Below are positions 39,199 to 51,643 of a stretch of 64,000 bases of DNA, piece by piece (the stretch's first letter is position 1; the number at the start of each line of letters is the position of its first letter). The DNA is from Siphonodentalium dalli (lineage: Eukaryota; Mollusca; Scaphopoda; Gadilida; Siphonodentaliidae). A model generated the notes under the pieces. It had not been told where the DNA came from, ran no database searches, and saw only the letters and a list, made by a program, of their open reading frames with translations. Both the position numbers and the translations under genes were made by a program. The stretch covers positions 13,371,814 to 13,435,813 of the forward strand of contig CP136063.1 in the NCBI GenBank assembly GCA_032622095.1. The letters run 5' to 3'.

Positions 39199-39554
39199 TT
39201 AAAGGGGACTGTACACTAAATCCGACCATTTGTGTGACCATCTCCGTTTATAATCAACAGAGTTTATGCAACAAATGGATGAATTTGAGACATGTATTAG
39301 TGCAAAATACACTCATGTGCTCTATGAACGAATAAAATAACATGGTATTTATAATGAAAATTTATTTATGACTCCAGCCGTTTATTAATTTCCATTATAA
39401 TTACCATGTTGTTTGCATCATTCGTAGAGCACACAAGTCACAAGTGTACTTTGCGCTAATTAATGGCTCAAATTCATTCATTCATATATATTATGTTGAG
39501 TATAAAAGGAGATGGTCTCATAAATAGCCTGGTTCAGTGTACAGTACCCTTTAA
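39199..39554. mobile_element. TTAA-flanked MITE (left arm)
   Basis: A 356-bp element (TTAA included) with long imperfect inverted arms. The ends read TTAAAGGGGACTGTACACT and AGTGTACAGTACCCTTTAA. TTAA duplication is characteristic of piggyBac- and Kolobok-type transposases. No coding capacity. Mirrored at 45689-46044. Confidence 0.75.
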
Positions 39555-39833
39555 TCCCAAGCCATGCAAGTCTCGCACGATGTGAACTCTTTCCAGTCGA
39601 TGCATTATGTCCATGGACCAACCATGACCATGCGTACACATGCATGCATGATGACTTGAAGTGGTTTTGCAGTATAAGAGGTCACACCAGTAGCAACATT
39701 TACTTGAAGTGGCCTAACAGGGTAAGATAGACCTCTGGTAGGACCGACAGGAAACCACCACCAGGGGCCATCAAGACCACTCGAGGGAAGAAGAAAAAGG
39801 ACAATTGAAACGCAGAAACAGTATACATAATTA

Positions 39834-42800
39834 TAGTCCAGCGGCCAAGTGTCGAATTTTGGCCTGACCCAAAATTCTCTGTTATAGTTTGTTTCTTTGC
39901 TGATTATTCATGGGGATGGTCTCTGTAACGTTTTCTAGGGTGATGTGGACCCCTCACCATTGAGCAATTTGAGAAATTCAAGATGGCGTCCAAGATGGCT
40001 GCCAAAATATGCTAGTTTTAGTTTGAAGCTGATATTTTCTTTCCAAATAACAATACGATTGCTATTTGGTCCCTAAACATAACCTAATATATTACCTGAG
40101 TGCCAATATGGAATGTCGGTGTCATGAATAAAGAATGGCTTCCAAAATGGCCGCCAAATATGTGAAAATATAAAAAATATATAACGATATGCTAAAATAA
40201 CTGAGTTTGGAGCTGCAATGATGTGGCTCAATTGGTTATTTTGCATGTGGTTGCCCATGTATATTAAACTATGGAGTGTTATGTCATTAACACATCATTA
40301 TTTTATTGTATATGTCACAATTGTTTTGAATGCGATTAAGTTGTTTCAGGTGAGATGTTTCTCGGCAATCACATTCGTGTCACATATTATACTCTTGGTT
40401 GATGACTGAATTACTAATTGATTGATATATATATTTCGGAGTTTGTATATACATTAATGTCTTTCCTTTCAGTTTCAGACTCATGTCAGATGAACTATGA
40501 CGGAAGAGTGCATTTTTAAATTTCGGTATGGCGACAGGTGTATTTCGACTGACCTATGTTCGGTTAATGCTAATATAAGTAGGATTCTGACTATTATTAA
40601 TGCAAGTAAAGTTTATGACGATCACCTACATGCAATTTTAGAGGACAGACTTTTGGAAGATGAAAACTTAAAAGTTCATTTTCATAGGAACTGCATTGCT
40701 CGATATACGTCAAAAACCAACTTGGATGTTGTAAGAAGGGACGCATCACCTGCTATACCTCCTAAGAGATCTCGCCGATCGGTGTCTGGATTCCATTTCC
40801 AATTGCATTGTTTGTATTGTGGACAAGAGTGCATAGTTAATAAGGATAATAAAAAACCAGGAAGATGGCGCCCTGCGTATATGTGTCGCTCGACTCACAC
40901 AGAAGAGGGAAAGCCATATAGGATAGAGCTACTAGAAAAAAAATGTGATACTCGAGGGGATGTTTGGGGACAGGAGGTTCGTTGTAGGATTGGAAGTGCG
41001 CTGAGTGACCTTCATGCAGTTGATGTGCGTTATCATAAGGATTGTATGACAAAATTTGTCCAGAACAGATGCCTTACGCCAACTGAATCTGAACACACAG
41101 TGACTGCTCATGTGGATACAGCTTTACAACATGTCATCAATGTAGTCGCGAGCAACAAGAAACGTATTTGGAATTCTGTTGAACTGCACAACGAATATAA
41201 AGCCCACAACGGGTGTGTTTTGGCACGGCCACAGTTGATCACTGAACTGAAACGTCACTTTTGTGACGAAATCCTTACACTGTCTGCTGTCGGTTATCCA
41301 AGTGTCTTAGCTTTCCATCAAAATACAGCAAATGTTTTGAGATTGGTAAAGGAAGAAAGTGGAGACGATTTAGAACCGCATATTGCAACAGTTGCTAAGC
41401 ATGTGGTTGAAGAATGCAAAAACATTACCAGCAACAAATCGGAATACAATATTCATGTTGATAGGATATCCATTGAAGAATCTGTTTCCAGCACATTGAT
41501 GACTTTCGTCGCTGCGATATCAACAAAGTTAGACAGATCGCTGCCTGCACTCCTTATGGGCAGTATTATCACAAGTACCGTCCTCAATCAAGCCACAGAC
41601 CTCCAGGTAGCACTTGGCGTGCTTTTACGTGATTCCAAGCTGATTGTTAATCATATGTATGAGTATCGTGTCACATGCAGTTACGACGAACTACGTCGAT
41701 TCAAAAAATCAGCTGCTATGCCAGCATCATTGGATACAGCGAAACAAGGAATAATGGTTGCGTCCAATATCATACCATTGGATCATGGTATGATCCAAAT
41801 TATAGCCGATAATTTTGACTGTGCTATCAGCTCTCCAAATGGGAAATCGTCGACGCACTCACTTGCAATGATAATGACCCAGGCAGCTTGTGATGTTTGT
41901 ATTGGTGATCGGACAATTCCTCGTTTGAAGAAAGATGACCTTCCAAATACGACGATAGATGAACAAGCAATTGACGGATCTCAATTCAAAATTACTAAGA
42001 ACCCTGTAATGAACAGTGTTCCCAAATCCACCGTTTCAGGTAAATTCAGCCACCACCAAGATGTTTCGCGGCGGCGGGCAGGTGAAAACGATTTGTCTTT
42101 CTTTGAGGATGTGATTTACAAGGACAACTGCCCCGAATATAATGGATACAATACCAATGTGTGTTGGGAACAGGGACAGTCTGCTAGACTAAAGACAAAT
42201 ATTGTCTATCTCCCGCTGATAGACAGACCACCAGCAGATCCACAGACAATGATAGCTGCAATGACAAAAGCTCAAACTTGATCTCGATCAGCTGGACAAG
42301 CTTTTGTCATATTCACTGCAGACCAACAGTTATATCGTGTTGCCTTGCACGCTACTTGGGACAATCCTACCAAGTTCAATAACGTGTATCTGCGAATCGG
42401 GGGCATGCACCTTCTGATGAGTTACTGTGGTTCGATAGGTTCGTTGATGGCGGAAAGTGGTTTGGTGGAAATCCTCAGTGTGCAGTTTGGTGGAGTATTG
42501 AAAATGCTCACAGGAAAGAAATTTCCGCAAAATGTTCGTGCTCTCAGAATGTTGGCTGAAGAAGTGTTGCGCTATGTATTTTGCAAATTCGAAATGGAAT
42601 GCATGCATGACCTAGATACCACATTGGACAGATTAGAACATCTAAGCTGTGGATTGACTGTCTGTTGAGACCAGTGTTTCTTATGTTGAAATACATACGT
42701 GCTGAGCGTGAATCGGATTGACCACTACATCTAGACTCGGTCAGTGATATGATTCCATTGTTTTTTGCAGCCGGTCATATCCACTATGCCAGATATGCCT

Positions 42801-43005
42801 TGTATTATTTACGTTCAATGGAATCATTGCCCGAAAATGTCGGCCAACACTTCGTGAAGGGCGAGCACACAATGCACCACAACACTGGAATTTTTAATGG
42901 AATTTGGACAGACATGGCCATCGAAACTACATTTATGAGATATGGGCACGGACGTTGTGGAATAATTGGTATAACACTAAAGCCAGAGAGCATCAAAACC
43001 TGGGC
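39834..43005 (+). mobile_element. Nuclease-like element, copy C (left arm plus spacer)
   Basis: The element terminus AGTCCAGCGGCCAAGTG is at 39834-39851. The leader runs to 40496 and contains a possible intron (donor CAG/GTGAGA near 40350, acceptor TTTCAGTTTCAG ending near 40482). The gene starts at 40497. The copy is truncated at the palindrome turn (43005) and lacks the acidic nuclease motifs and CXC end. Confidence 0.7.
40497..43005 (+). pseudogene. Nuclease-like element gene, copy C
   Basis: This is the best-preserved N-terminal part in the window: an uninterrupted 594-codon frame from 40497 to a TGA at 42279-42281, where copies A and B have a Leu codon. It shows the complete N-terminus (MTEECIFKFRYGDRC) and the Cys/His-rich region (CLYCGQEC, YHKDC). 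After the stop, frames at 42345-42668 and 42749-43005 continue, with a small deletion near 42636. The frame then runs into the inverted arm at 43006. It is therefore a 3'-truncated, stop-containing copy. The 42240-43005 segment is present once only and is the palindrome spacer. Confidence 0.8.
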
Positions 43006-44746
43006 ATCTGCTGGTGGTCTGTCTATCAGCGGGAGATAGACAATATTTGTCTTTAGTCTAGCAGACTGTCCCTGTTCCCAACACAAATTGGTATTGTATC
43101 CATTATATTCGGGGCAGTTGTCCTTGTAAATCACATCCTCAAAGAAAGACAAATCGTTTTCACCTGCCCGCCGCCGCGAAACATCTTGGTGGTGGCTGAA
43201 TTTACCTGAAACGGTGGATTTGGGAACACTGTTCATTACAGGGTTCTTAGTAATTTTGAATTGAGATCCGTCAATTGCTTGTTCATCTATCGTCGTATTT
43301 GGAAGGTCATCTTTCTTCAAACGAGGAATTGTCCGATCACCAATACAAACATCACAAGCTGCCTGGGTCATTATCATTGCAAGTGAGTGCGTCGACGATT
43401 TCCCATTTGGAGAGCTGATAGCACAGTCAAAATTATCGGCTATAATTTGGATCATACCATGATCCAATGGTATGATATTGGACGCAACCATTATTCCTTG
43501 TTTCGCTGTATCCAATGATGCTGGCATAGCAGCTGATTTTTTGAATCGACGTAGTTCGTCGTAACTGCATGTGACACGATACTCATACATATGATTAACA
43601 ATCAGCTTGGAATCACGTAAAAGCACGCCAAGTGCTACCTGGAGGTCTGTGGCTTGATTGAGGACGGTACTTGTGATAATACTGCCCATAAGGAGTGCAG
43701 GCAGCGATCTGTCTAACTTTGTTGATATCGCAGCGACGAAAGTCATCAATGTGCTGGAAACAGATTCTTCAATGGATATCCTATCAACATGAATATTGTA
43801 TTCCGATTTGTTGCTGGTAATGTTTTTGCATTCCTCAACCACATGCTTAGCAACTGTTGCAATATGCGGTTCTAAATCGTCTCCACTTTCTTCCTTTACC
43901 AATCTCAAAACATTTGCTGTATTTTGATGGAAAGCTAAGACACTTGGATAACCGACAACAGACAGTGTAAGGATTTCGTCACAAAAGTGACGTTTCAGTT
44001 CAGTGATCAACTGTGGCCGTGCCAAAACACACCCGTTGTGGGCTTTATATTCGTTGTGCAGTTCAACAGAATTCCAAATACGTTTCTTGTTGCTCGCGAC
44101 TACATTGATGACATGTTGTAAAGCTGTATCCACATGAGCAGTCACTGTGTGTTCAGATTTAGTTGGCGTAAGGCATCTGTTCTGGACAAATTTTGTCATA
44201 CAATCCTTATGATAACGCACATCAACTGCATGAAGGTCACTCAGCGCACTTCCAATCCTACAACGAACCTCCTGTCCCCAAACATCCCCTCGAGTATCAC
44301 ATTTTTTCTAGTAGCTCTATCCTATATGGCTTTCCCTCTTCTGTGTGAGTCGAGCGACACATATACGCAGGGCGCCATCTTCCTGGTTTTTTATTATCCT
44401 TATTAACTATGCACTCTTGTCCACAATACAAACAATGCAATTGGAAATGGAATCCAGAAACCGATCGGCGAGATCTCTTAGGAGGTATAGCAGGTGATGC
44501 GTCCCTTCTTACAACATCCAAGTTGGTTTTTGACGTATATCGAGCAATGCAGTTCCTATGAAAATGAACTTTTAAGTTTTCATCTTCCAAAAGTCTGTCC
44601 TCTAAAATTGCATGTAGGTGATCGTCATAAACTTTACTTGCATTAATAATAGTCAGAATCCTACTTATATTAGCATTAACCGAACATAGGTCCGTCGAAA
44701 TACACCTGTCGCCATACCGAAATTTAAAAATGCACTCTTCCGTCAT
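43006..44746 (-). pseudogene. Nuclease-like element gene, copy D
   Basis: Minus-strand copy from the ATG at 44746. Open to about 44297, where a length difference in an A-run near 44305 shifts the frame relative to copy C (a real indel or a homopolymer sequencing error). The frame then resumes from about 44220 and is open to the fold at 43006. Only the part upstream of the RPPAD segment is present. The continuation to 42805 is the fold read through in a foreign frame. Protein differences from copy C are few. Confidence 0.75.
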
Positions 44747-45409
44747 AGTTCATCTGACATGAGTCTGAAACTGAAAGGAAAGACATTAATGTATATACAA
44801 ACTCCGAAATATATATATCAATCAATTAGTAATTCAGTCATCAACCAAGAGTATAATATGTGACACGAATGTGATTGCCGAGAAACATCTCACCTGAAAC
44901 AACTTAATCGCATTCAAAACAATTGTGACATATACAATAAAATAATGATGTGTTAATGACATAACACTCCATAGTTTAATATACATGGGCAACCACATGC
45001 AAAATAACCAATTGAGCCACATCATTGCAGCTCCAAACTCAGTTATTTTAGCATATCGTTATATATTTTTTATATTTTCACATATTTGGCGGCCATTTTG
45101 GAAGCCATTCTTTATTCCTGACACCGACATTCCATATTGGCACTCAGGTAATATATTAGGTTATGTTTAGGGACCAAATAGCAATCGTATTGTTATTTGG
45201 AAAGAAAATATCAGCTTCAAACTAAAACTAGCATATTTTGGCAGCCATCTTGGACGCCATCTTGAATTTCTCAAATTGCTCAATGGTGAGGGGTCCACAT
45301 CACCCTAGAAAACGTTACAGAGACCATCCCCATGAATAATCAGCAAAGAAACAAACTATAACAGAGAATTTTGGGTCAGGCCAAAATTCGACACTTGGCC
45401 GCTGGACTA
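43006..45409 (-). mobile_element. Nuclease-like element, copy D (right arm)
   Basis: Inverted partner of copy C. It begins at the fold (equivalent to 42239) and runs out to the element terminus at 45409. The gene start is at 44746 on the minus strand. The leader at 44747-45409 has no gene. Confidence 0.75.
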
Positions 45410-45688
45410 TAATTATGTATACTGTTTCTGCGTTTCAATTGTTCTTTTTCTTCTTCCCTCGAGTGGTCTTGATGGCCCCTGGTGGTGGTTTCCTGTCGGT
45501 CCTACCAGAGGTCTATCTTACCCTGTTAGGCCACTTCAAGTAAATGTTGCTACTGGTGTGACCTCTTATACTGCAAAACCACTTCAAGTCATCATGCATG
45601 CATGTGTACGCATGGTCATGGTTGGTCCATGGACATAATGCATCGACTGGAAAGAGTTCACATCGTGCGAGACTTGCATGGCTTGGGA

Positions 45689-46044
45689 TTAAAGGGTACT
45701 GTACACTGAATCCGGCTATTTATGAGACCATCTCCTTTTATACTCAACATAATATATATGAATGAATGAATTTGAGCCATTAATTAGCGCAAAGTACACT
45801 TGTGACTTGTGTGCTCTACGAATGATGCAAACAACATGGTAATTATAATGGAAATTAATAAACGGCTGGAGTCATAAATAAATTTTCATTATAAATACCA
45901 TGTTATTTTATTCGTTCATAGAGCACATGAGTGTATTTTGCACTAATACATGTCTCAAATTCATCCATTTGTTGCATAAACTCTGTTGATTATAAACGGA
46001 GATGGTCACACAAATGGTCGGATTTAGTGTACAGTCCCCTTTAA
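45689..46044. mobile_element. TTAA-flanked MITE (right arm)
   Basis: Inverted counterpart of 39199-39554, with both TTAA flanks kept. Confidence 0.75.
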
Positions 46045-46184
46045 GCTATCCATGCCCAGCCAAGCCCGACAGAAAAATCAACCGTCACTCAAAGAGGGCA
46101 CGTCCTTTCTCTGGGCGGCGACTCTGAGCGATGAATGGGAATGAAAATGACCGCTAACTGGTGTTGAGTTCTTTATATCTATAT

Positions 46185-46370
46185 TATCTCCTAATTAGGA
46201 GATAATATCTCCCAATTAGGAGACACTAAGTCCTAATTAGGAGATAATAACTCCTAATTAGGAGATAGTATTAGGAGATACTAAGTCCTAATTAGTATAT
46301 AATATCTCCTAATTAGGAGATACTAAGTCCTAATTAGGGGATACTATCTCCTACTTAGGAGAAACTATCT
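46185..46370. repeat. Palindromic CTAATTAG array (right arm)
   Basis: Counterpart of 38878-39062 with the same order of altered units. Confidence 0.78.
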
Positions 46371-46434
46371 CATAGTATTTTTTGTTAGGTGGCACTAAAA
46401 CGCTTCCATACATATTTGACCTTTTTGTATGATT

Positions 46435-46667
46435 GGCTGCGGACACACGTATCACGGTAGCGATGCCATAGCAGGTGTGACAATTTATTATGGTGGAGTT
46501 TGGTGACAATTGGTTGATTGGTCGAGTCGACTCATTATGCGGAAACTCAGCGAATTACATAACCAGCTATGGCACAGAAATATGACGACAGATTATCACC
46601 AAATAAGCACTATAATAAATTGTCACACCTACCATGCCATCGCATTGTGGTACGTGTATCCGCAGCC
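46435..46667. repeat. Foldback element (right arm)
   Basis: Counterpart of 38579-38811. Confidence 0.78.
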
Positions 46668-46719
46668 ATTATTTAGATAAAAATCGTTCATGATAATCCT
46701 TCTCCAGTCTCCAATACAT

Positions 46720-47365
46720 ATGTGCCAACCATACTTATTTGTGACAAAAATCAATACTTATTTTGCAAACGACAAAATGTCTTGTAAATGTTAGAATCCT
46801 CAAAACAATTGTAAAATCGGTACGCATTTCTGCTTCCAGATGTTCTTTAGTTTGGTAATCTTAAAAGAGGACACCCGTCATCCCCGATAATCCGCTTTCA
46901 AGTCATATTATACCCAGTTTTTTGACAACTCGTATACTTATTTGTCAGAAAAATCAATACTTATTTTGCAAACGAAAATATTTCTTGTTAATGTTAGAAG
47001 CATTAAAGCAATTGTACAATCGGTATGCATTTCTGCTTCCAGATGTTCTTTAGTATGATAATCTTAAAAGATGACACCCGTTATCCCCGATAATCCGCTA
47101 TCCAGTCATACCGAGCTATTTGACAACCATACTTATTTGTCGGAAAAATCAATACTTATTTTGCAAACGAAACCATGTCTTGTTAAAGTTAGAAGCCTTA
47201 AAACAATTGTACAATCGGTATGCATGTCTGCTTCCAGATATTCTTTATTATGATAATCTTAAAAGATAACACCCGTTATCCCCCGGCGATATTCCGCTTT
47301 CCAGCCATATATACCGAGCTATTTGACAACCATACTTATTTGTCAGAAAAATCAATACTTATTTT
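46720..47365 (-). repeat. About 200-bp satellite (right arm)
   Basis: Counterpart of 37880-38530, about three units. Confidence 0.82.
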
Positions 47366-48229
47366 ACTTACAAATTAAAAAAAACCAACGACAAAGTCAC
47401 GACATTCAGATTTGTAAGCCGTTCCATGTGTTGTTTGTGTGGCATTATATAATAAATGTAGTAAATTGGATTAACACAGAAATCAGATGCAATTTATGTT
47501 TGGAATAATCTATTTTGAACTTCGAATAATACACAATGAAGACGAATAAAACACAACTCAAATTACATTCCTGAAATTTGTTCATTTTCCATATACTTTT
47601 CAATTTGTCGGGTCTAATTGTGTTTTAGCGTCTCTGTAGGCCTATATGTGATGTCCCCAGGGTTGTGAATTTCATCTGGAAGGGAAGAAGCACATAATTA
47701 AACATAGATGTACAAACACCAAACTTAATATGTATACATAACGCGCAATTCCCAAATTATTTTGTGTGATGTGATAATAAGATTCATTTTGCTCGCCAAA
47801 ATTGTATGTTCCTTTCGTGTGACTATATATCGATTAAATCATTAAATTTTCACTTGCTTGAAGATCGGTGCTGAACACCGACTCTTTGGTGATACTGTTT
47901 CCCACCGAGGCGCAACCTACGTTTTATGGGAGGAGTGAACATGCGCAGACGAACAAAACATAAAACACCATACTTATTTTACAACCATACTTATATTTTA
48001 GAACACCGGACAGGAGTCTTCGATTCAAATCTAATATTTGATACCCCGGTAACTATATAATACATGTTTACAAAGAGATAATCCACCTTTAAATATAATT
48101 CCATAAGTAAGTATATATAAAACATCTGTATTGATATTGAGGAATAAACATTGTAATTCAAGTCAAATATTTTTGCTGAAACACGCATTCTGATTGGCCG
48201 ATAATTTCTAACTTTAGTTATCGGTTCAC
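47366..48229. other. AT-rich non-coding stretch (right arm)
   Basis: Counterpart of 37011-37879. No supported gene. Confidence 0.5.
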
Positions 48230-49033
48230 TTATTCTCCGGTATGAATTGTTTTATATAAAGTTATCTCACCGATTAAATGCTTTCCTTCATATATCACAA
48301 CCGTAATGCCCGGCGATTTCCGGTGTGAATTATCTTATGTTCAATCATGTTATCGCTGCAAGAGAACGGATTCCCCGCACAAATCGCATTGATACGGGCG
48401 ATCTCCGGTATGAATTATTAACGGGCGATCTCCGGTATGAATTGTTTTATATACATTGTAAAGTGATCTAACCGATTAAATGATTTCCCGCATTCATCAC
48501 AATCATAATGCGGGCAATTTCGGGTGTGAATGATCTTATGTTCGATCAAGTTATCGCTGCAACAGAACTGATTCCAGGGATATATCGCATTGATACGGGC
48601 GATATCCGGTATGAATTGTTTTATTTTAAGTGACCTCACCGATTAAATGATTTCCCGCACACATCACAGTCATAATGCCCAGAGATTTCAGGTGTGAATT
48701 ATCTTATGTTCGATCTAGTTATCGCTGAAAGAGAACGGATTCCCCGCACATATCGCATTGATACGGGCGATATCCAGTATGAATTGTTTTATTTTAAGTG
48801 ACCTCATATACATTGTAAAGTGATCTAACCGATTAAATGATTTCCCGCACATATCACAATCATAATGCGGGCGATATCCGGTGTGAATGGTCTTATGTTT
48901 GATTAAGTTATTGCTGCAAGATAATTGCTTCCCCGGACATATCGCATTGACACGGGCGATCTCCGGTATGAACAGTTTTGAATACAGTCAAGTGGCCTGA
49001 CTGACTACATATTTTAGGGCATACATCACAACG
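48230..49033 (-). pseudogene. Decayed zinc-finger tail (right arm)
   Basis: Counterpart of 36213-37010, with the same frameshifts. The decay therefore predates the inverted duplication, or has been homogenised between the arms. Confidence 0.78.
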
Positions 49034-50188
49034 TTAAGGCTTATCTCCGGCATGTATTCTCGTATGTGTCACCAAGATGTCCGATCGATTAAATGATTTC
49101 CCGCATATATCACAATGATGGGGCTTATCACCTGTGTGGATTCTATTATGTCTCGTCAAGTCGCTTGATTGAATAAATGATTTCCCGCATATATCACAAT
49201 GGTAAGGCTTATCTCCGGTGTGGATTCTCGTATGTGTCGCCAAACCTTGCGACTGATTAAATGAGTTCCCGCATATATCACACCGGTGAGGCTTAACCCC
49301 AGTGTGGATTCTCTTATGCGTCAACAAATCCCTCGATCGAATAAATGATTTCCCACATACATGTATATCACAATCGTAAGGCTTATCGCCTGTGTGGACT
49401 ACCTTATGTTTCACCAAGTTGCTTAACTGCTTATATGATTTCCCGCATATATCACAATGGTAAGGCGTATCTCCTGTGTGGATTATCTTATGAGTCACCA
49501 AGTTGGTCAATTGAGTGAACGATTTCCCACATATATCACAACGGTAAGGCTTATCTCCTGTGTGGATTCTCGTATGTGTCACCAAGACACTGGCATGACT
49601 AAATGATTTCCCACATATACCACAATGGTAAGGCTTATCTCCGATGTGGATTATCTTATGCGACACCATGTTGCCTGATTGATTAAATGATTTCCCACAT
49701 ATATCACAATGGTAAGGCTTATCTCCGGTGTGGATTCTCTTGTGTGCCACCAAGTCGCTCGAACCATTAAATGATTTCCCGCAGATATCACAATGGTAAG
49801 GCTTATCTCCAGTGTGGATTCTCTTATGAGTCTCCAAGTTGCTCGACTGAGTGAACGATTTCCCGCATATATCACAATGATAAGGCTTGTCTCCTATGTG
49901 AATTTTCTTGTGTTTCAACAAGCAGCTTGATTGATTAAACGATTTCCCGCATATATCACAACGGTGATACGTATCTCCGATGTGGATCCTCTTATGTGCC
50001 ACCAAGTTGCTGGATTGAATAAATGATTTTCCGCATATATCACAACAGTAAGGCTTATCTCCAGTGTGGATTCTCTTATGTCTCGCCAAGCTGTCTGATC
50101 GAGTGAACGATTTTCCGCATACTTCACAACTGTGACGTCTATTCCCCGTCTGGACGGTCTCGGGAACAGTCATGTTAATATCTCCCAT
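49034..50188 (-). CDS. 13-finger C2H2 zinc-finger protein (right arm)
   Basis: Inverted copy of the 35058-36212 gene, also 384 aa and fully open. Four residues differ: a linker Thr to Ile before finger 7, Leu to Gln at helix position -1 of finger 9 (codon at 49427-49429), Ala to Thr in finger 11, and Tyr to His at the start of finger 13. The finger 9 change is at a base-contacting position. Both genes kept 13 open fingers while the adjacent tail decayed, which hints at constraint but does not prove it. Confidence 0.9.
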   Translation of the reverse strand: MGDINMTVPETVQTGNRRHSCEVCGKSFTRSDSLARHKRIHTGDKPYCCDICGKSFIQSSNLVAHKRIHIGDTYHRCDICGKSFNQSSCLLKHKKIHIGDKPYHCDICGKSFTQSSNLETHKRIHTGDKPYHCDICGKSFNGSSDLVAHKRIHTGDKPYHCDICGKSFNQSGNMVSHKIIHIGDKPYHCGICGKSFSHASVLVTHTRIHTGDKPYRCDICGKSFTQLTNLVTHKIIHTGDTPYHCDICGKSYKQLSNLVKHKVVHTGDKPYDCDIHVCGKSFIRSRDLLTHKRIHTGVKPHRCDICGNSFNQSQGLATHTRIHTGDKPYHCDICGKSFIQSSDLTRHNRIHTGDKPHHCDICGKSFNRSDILVTHTRIHAGDKP

Positions 50189-50394
50189 CGCGTTGAATTG
50201 TCCTATATATCAGCTGACCTCGTGAACAGTCATGTTAACATCTCCCATCGCGTAGAATTGTCGATTGAGCAGCTGACCTCGTGAACAGTCATCTTAACAT
50301 CTCACATCGCGTAGAATTATCATACAGATCAGCTAATCTCGTGAATCAGCAGTCTATAAATAGCCGAAATCTAATTTAATAAGAATCGAAATCC

Positions 50395-50531
50395 ATTAAC
50401 ACCGAATAACTGTAGGTTATATAGCGCGGTATACATCCATTAACACAGAATAACTGTAGGTTATTTCGCGCGGTATAAATCCATTAACACATAATAACTG
50501 TAGGTTATATCAGTGTACTGTGTACCGGTAT
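50395..50531 (-). repeat. 44-bp repeats with the retrotransposon empty site (right arm)
   Basis: The sequence CGAATAACTGTAGGTTATATAG near 50403 is the uninterrupted form of the unit split by the LTR element in the left arm. The array is itself interrupted at 50532 by the 1.1-kb element and resumes at 51644. Confidence 0.85.
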
Positions 50532-51643
50532 CACAGTCCTAGGAATCACTGTCCATGTAATATTAAATTTGATTAAAATATAACAAATAGATCTAGATAT
50601 ATTACCTCTACTATATAGATATAAGCTACAGTTAGGCAACTTCAGATTTTGTTATTATGTAAATCATCACCTCATTGGCTGCAGACCACCCCCTGTGCTC
50701 TATCACTCAAACGAACAATTCGATTTTTCGTTCGAAAAAAATGCATTTATCTCCCCACATTTGACATGTGACAATTAAGTCAATTGTTCTTAATGTGCTC
50801 GTCGGGTCATATCAACTGTACCTTGTCTGAGTTGTACATAAATCGTAATTTTCCATCCAATATTCACATTGAATAACTGTCGGCTAAATTATCAAGTGAC
50901 GTAATTCTGCAAAATTGTTTAAAACGGGAAGTTATCAATCCAGTTCCCTATTACACATTACTTTTGCAGCCAAACCCAGCACTAGTTATCTCCCATTGCC
51001 ATTCTTGAGATGCGGAGTTAACTGGGAGCTTGGAATATAAAATTTGCTTTCACATCTCAAGATATCAACCACCCCCAGGGCCCTACTTGAAAATATATAG
51101 ATATATTAGTTTGAGATGGTCATTTCTACATTTCTCTAGTAATGAGAATGAGTTAAAATGTGTACTTAGTAGTGTACAACAGAGCCAGTTTTAACACACC
51201 CGACGTCTGTTTACTCACATCCGTAATCCCTTTTATTCGGATTATCACCGGTTGGCTATACGCGAACGAACTATTTACAGATTGGGTGGTTTTCTCAGAA
51301 ATGATTAGGAATCCCCGAGAGTTGGACTTGAATGAATATTCGAGGAACTAACAGACATTTTTCTGGTAAGTGGGTAAAGATAGAAACAATCTGAATACAC
51401 CAGCGTTTCAAGAAAAAAATACGGAATATGATGATATAAACTCAGAAAGCGAGAATGTTTGTGTGGCAGAAAAATTTGTACTCTTGTAATTTCGTTCAAA
51501 TCATCTACCAATGAAAATGCAGAACACAAAATTTTTACTTGCCAAACTGGTATATATATTAATATAATAACTAACTATAATATATTGATTTAATATTATT
51601 AAATAATATTTTATTCAACTAACAGTGATTCCTAGGGACTGTG
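50532..51643. mobile_element. 1.1-kb TIR element with 7-bp target duplication
   Basis: Ends are inverted: CACAGTC then CTAGGAATCACTG at the left; the right end gives CACAGTCC then CTAGGAATCACTG on the complementary strand. Flanks duplicate CCGGTAT (50525-50531 and 51644-51650). The left arm shows the empty site near 17120-17127. The interior (1112 bp in total) holds no transposase and is probably non-autonomous. A 63-codon ORF at 51160-51351 is unremarkable. The superfamily is unassigned. A 7-bp duplication fits few groups (hAT-like or Dada-like are candidates). Confidence 0.85.

Noticed and set aside
42805-44220. Apparent 471-aa minus-strand protein crossing the palindrome 2 centre
   Set aside because: After 43006 it reads the complement of copy C in a foreign frame; an artefact of the fold.
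50532-51643. RAG/Transib relative because of the CACAGTC tip
   Set aside because: The heptamer is one base off, there is no nonamer, and the duplication is 7 bp instead of 5 bp.
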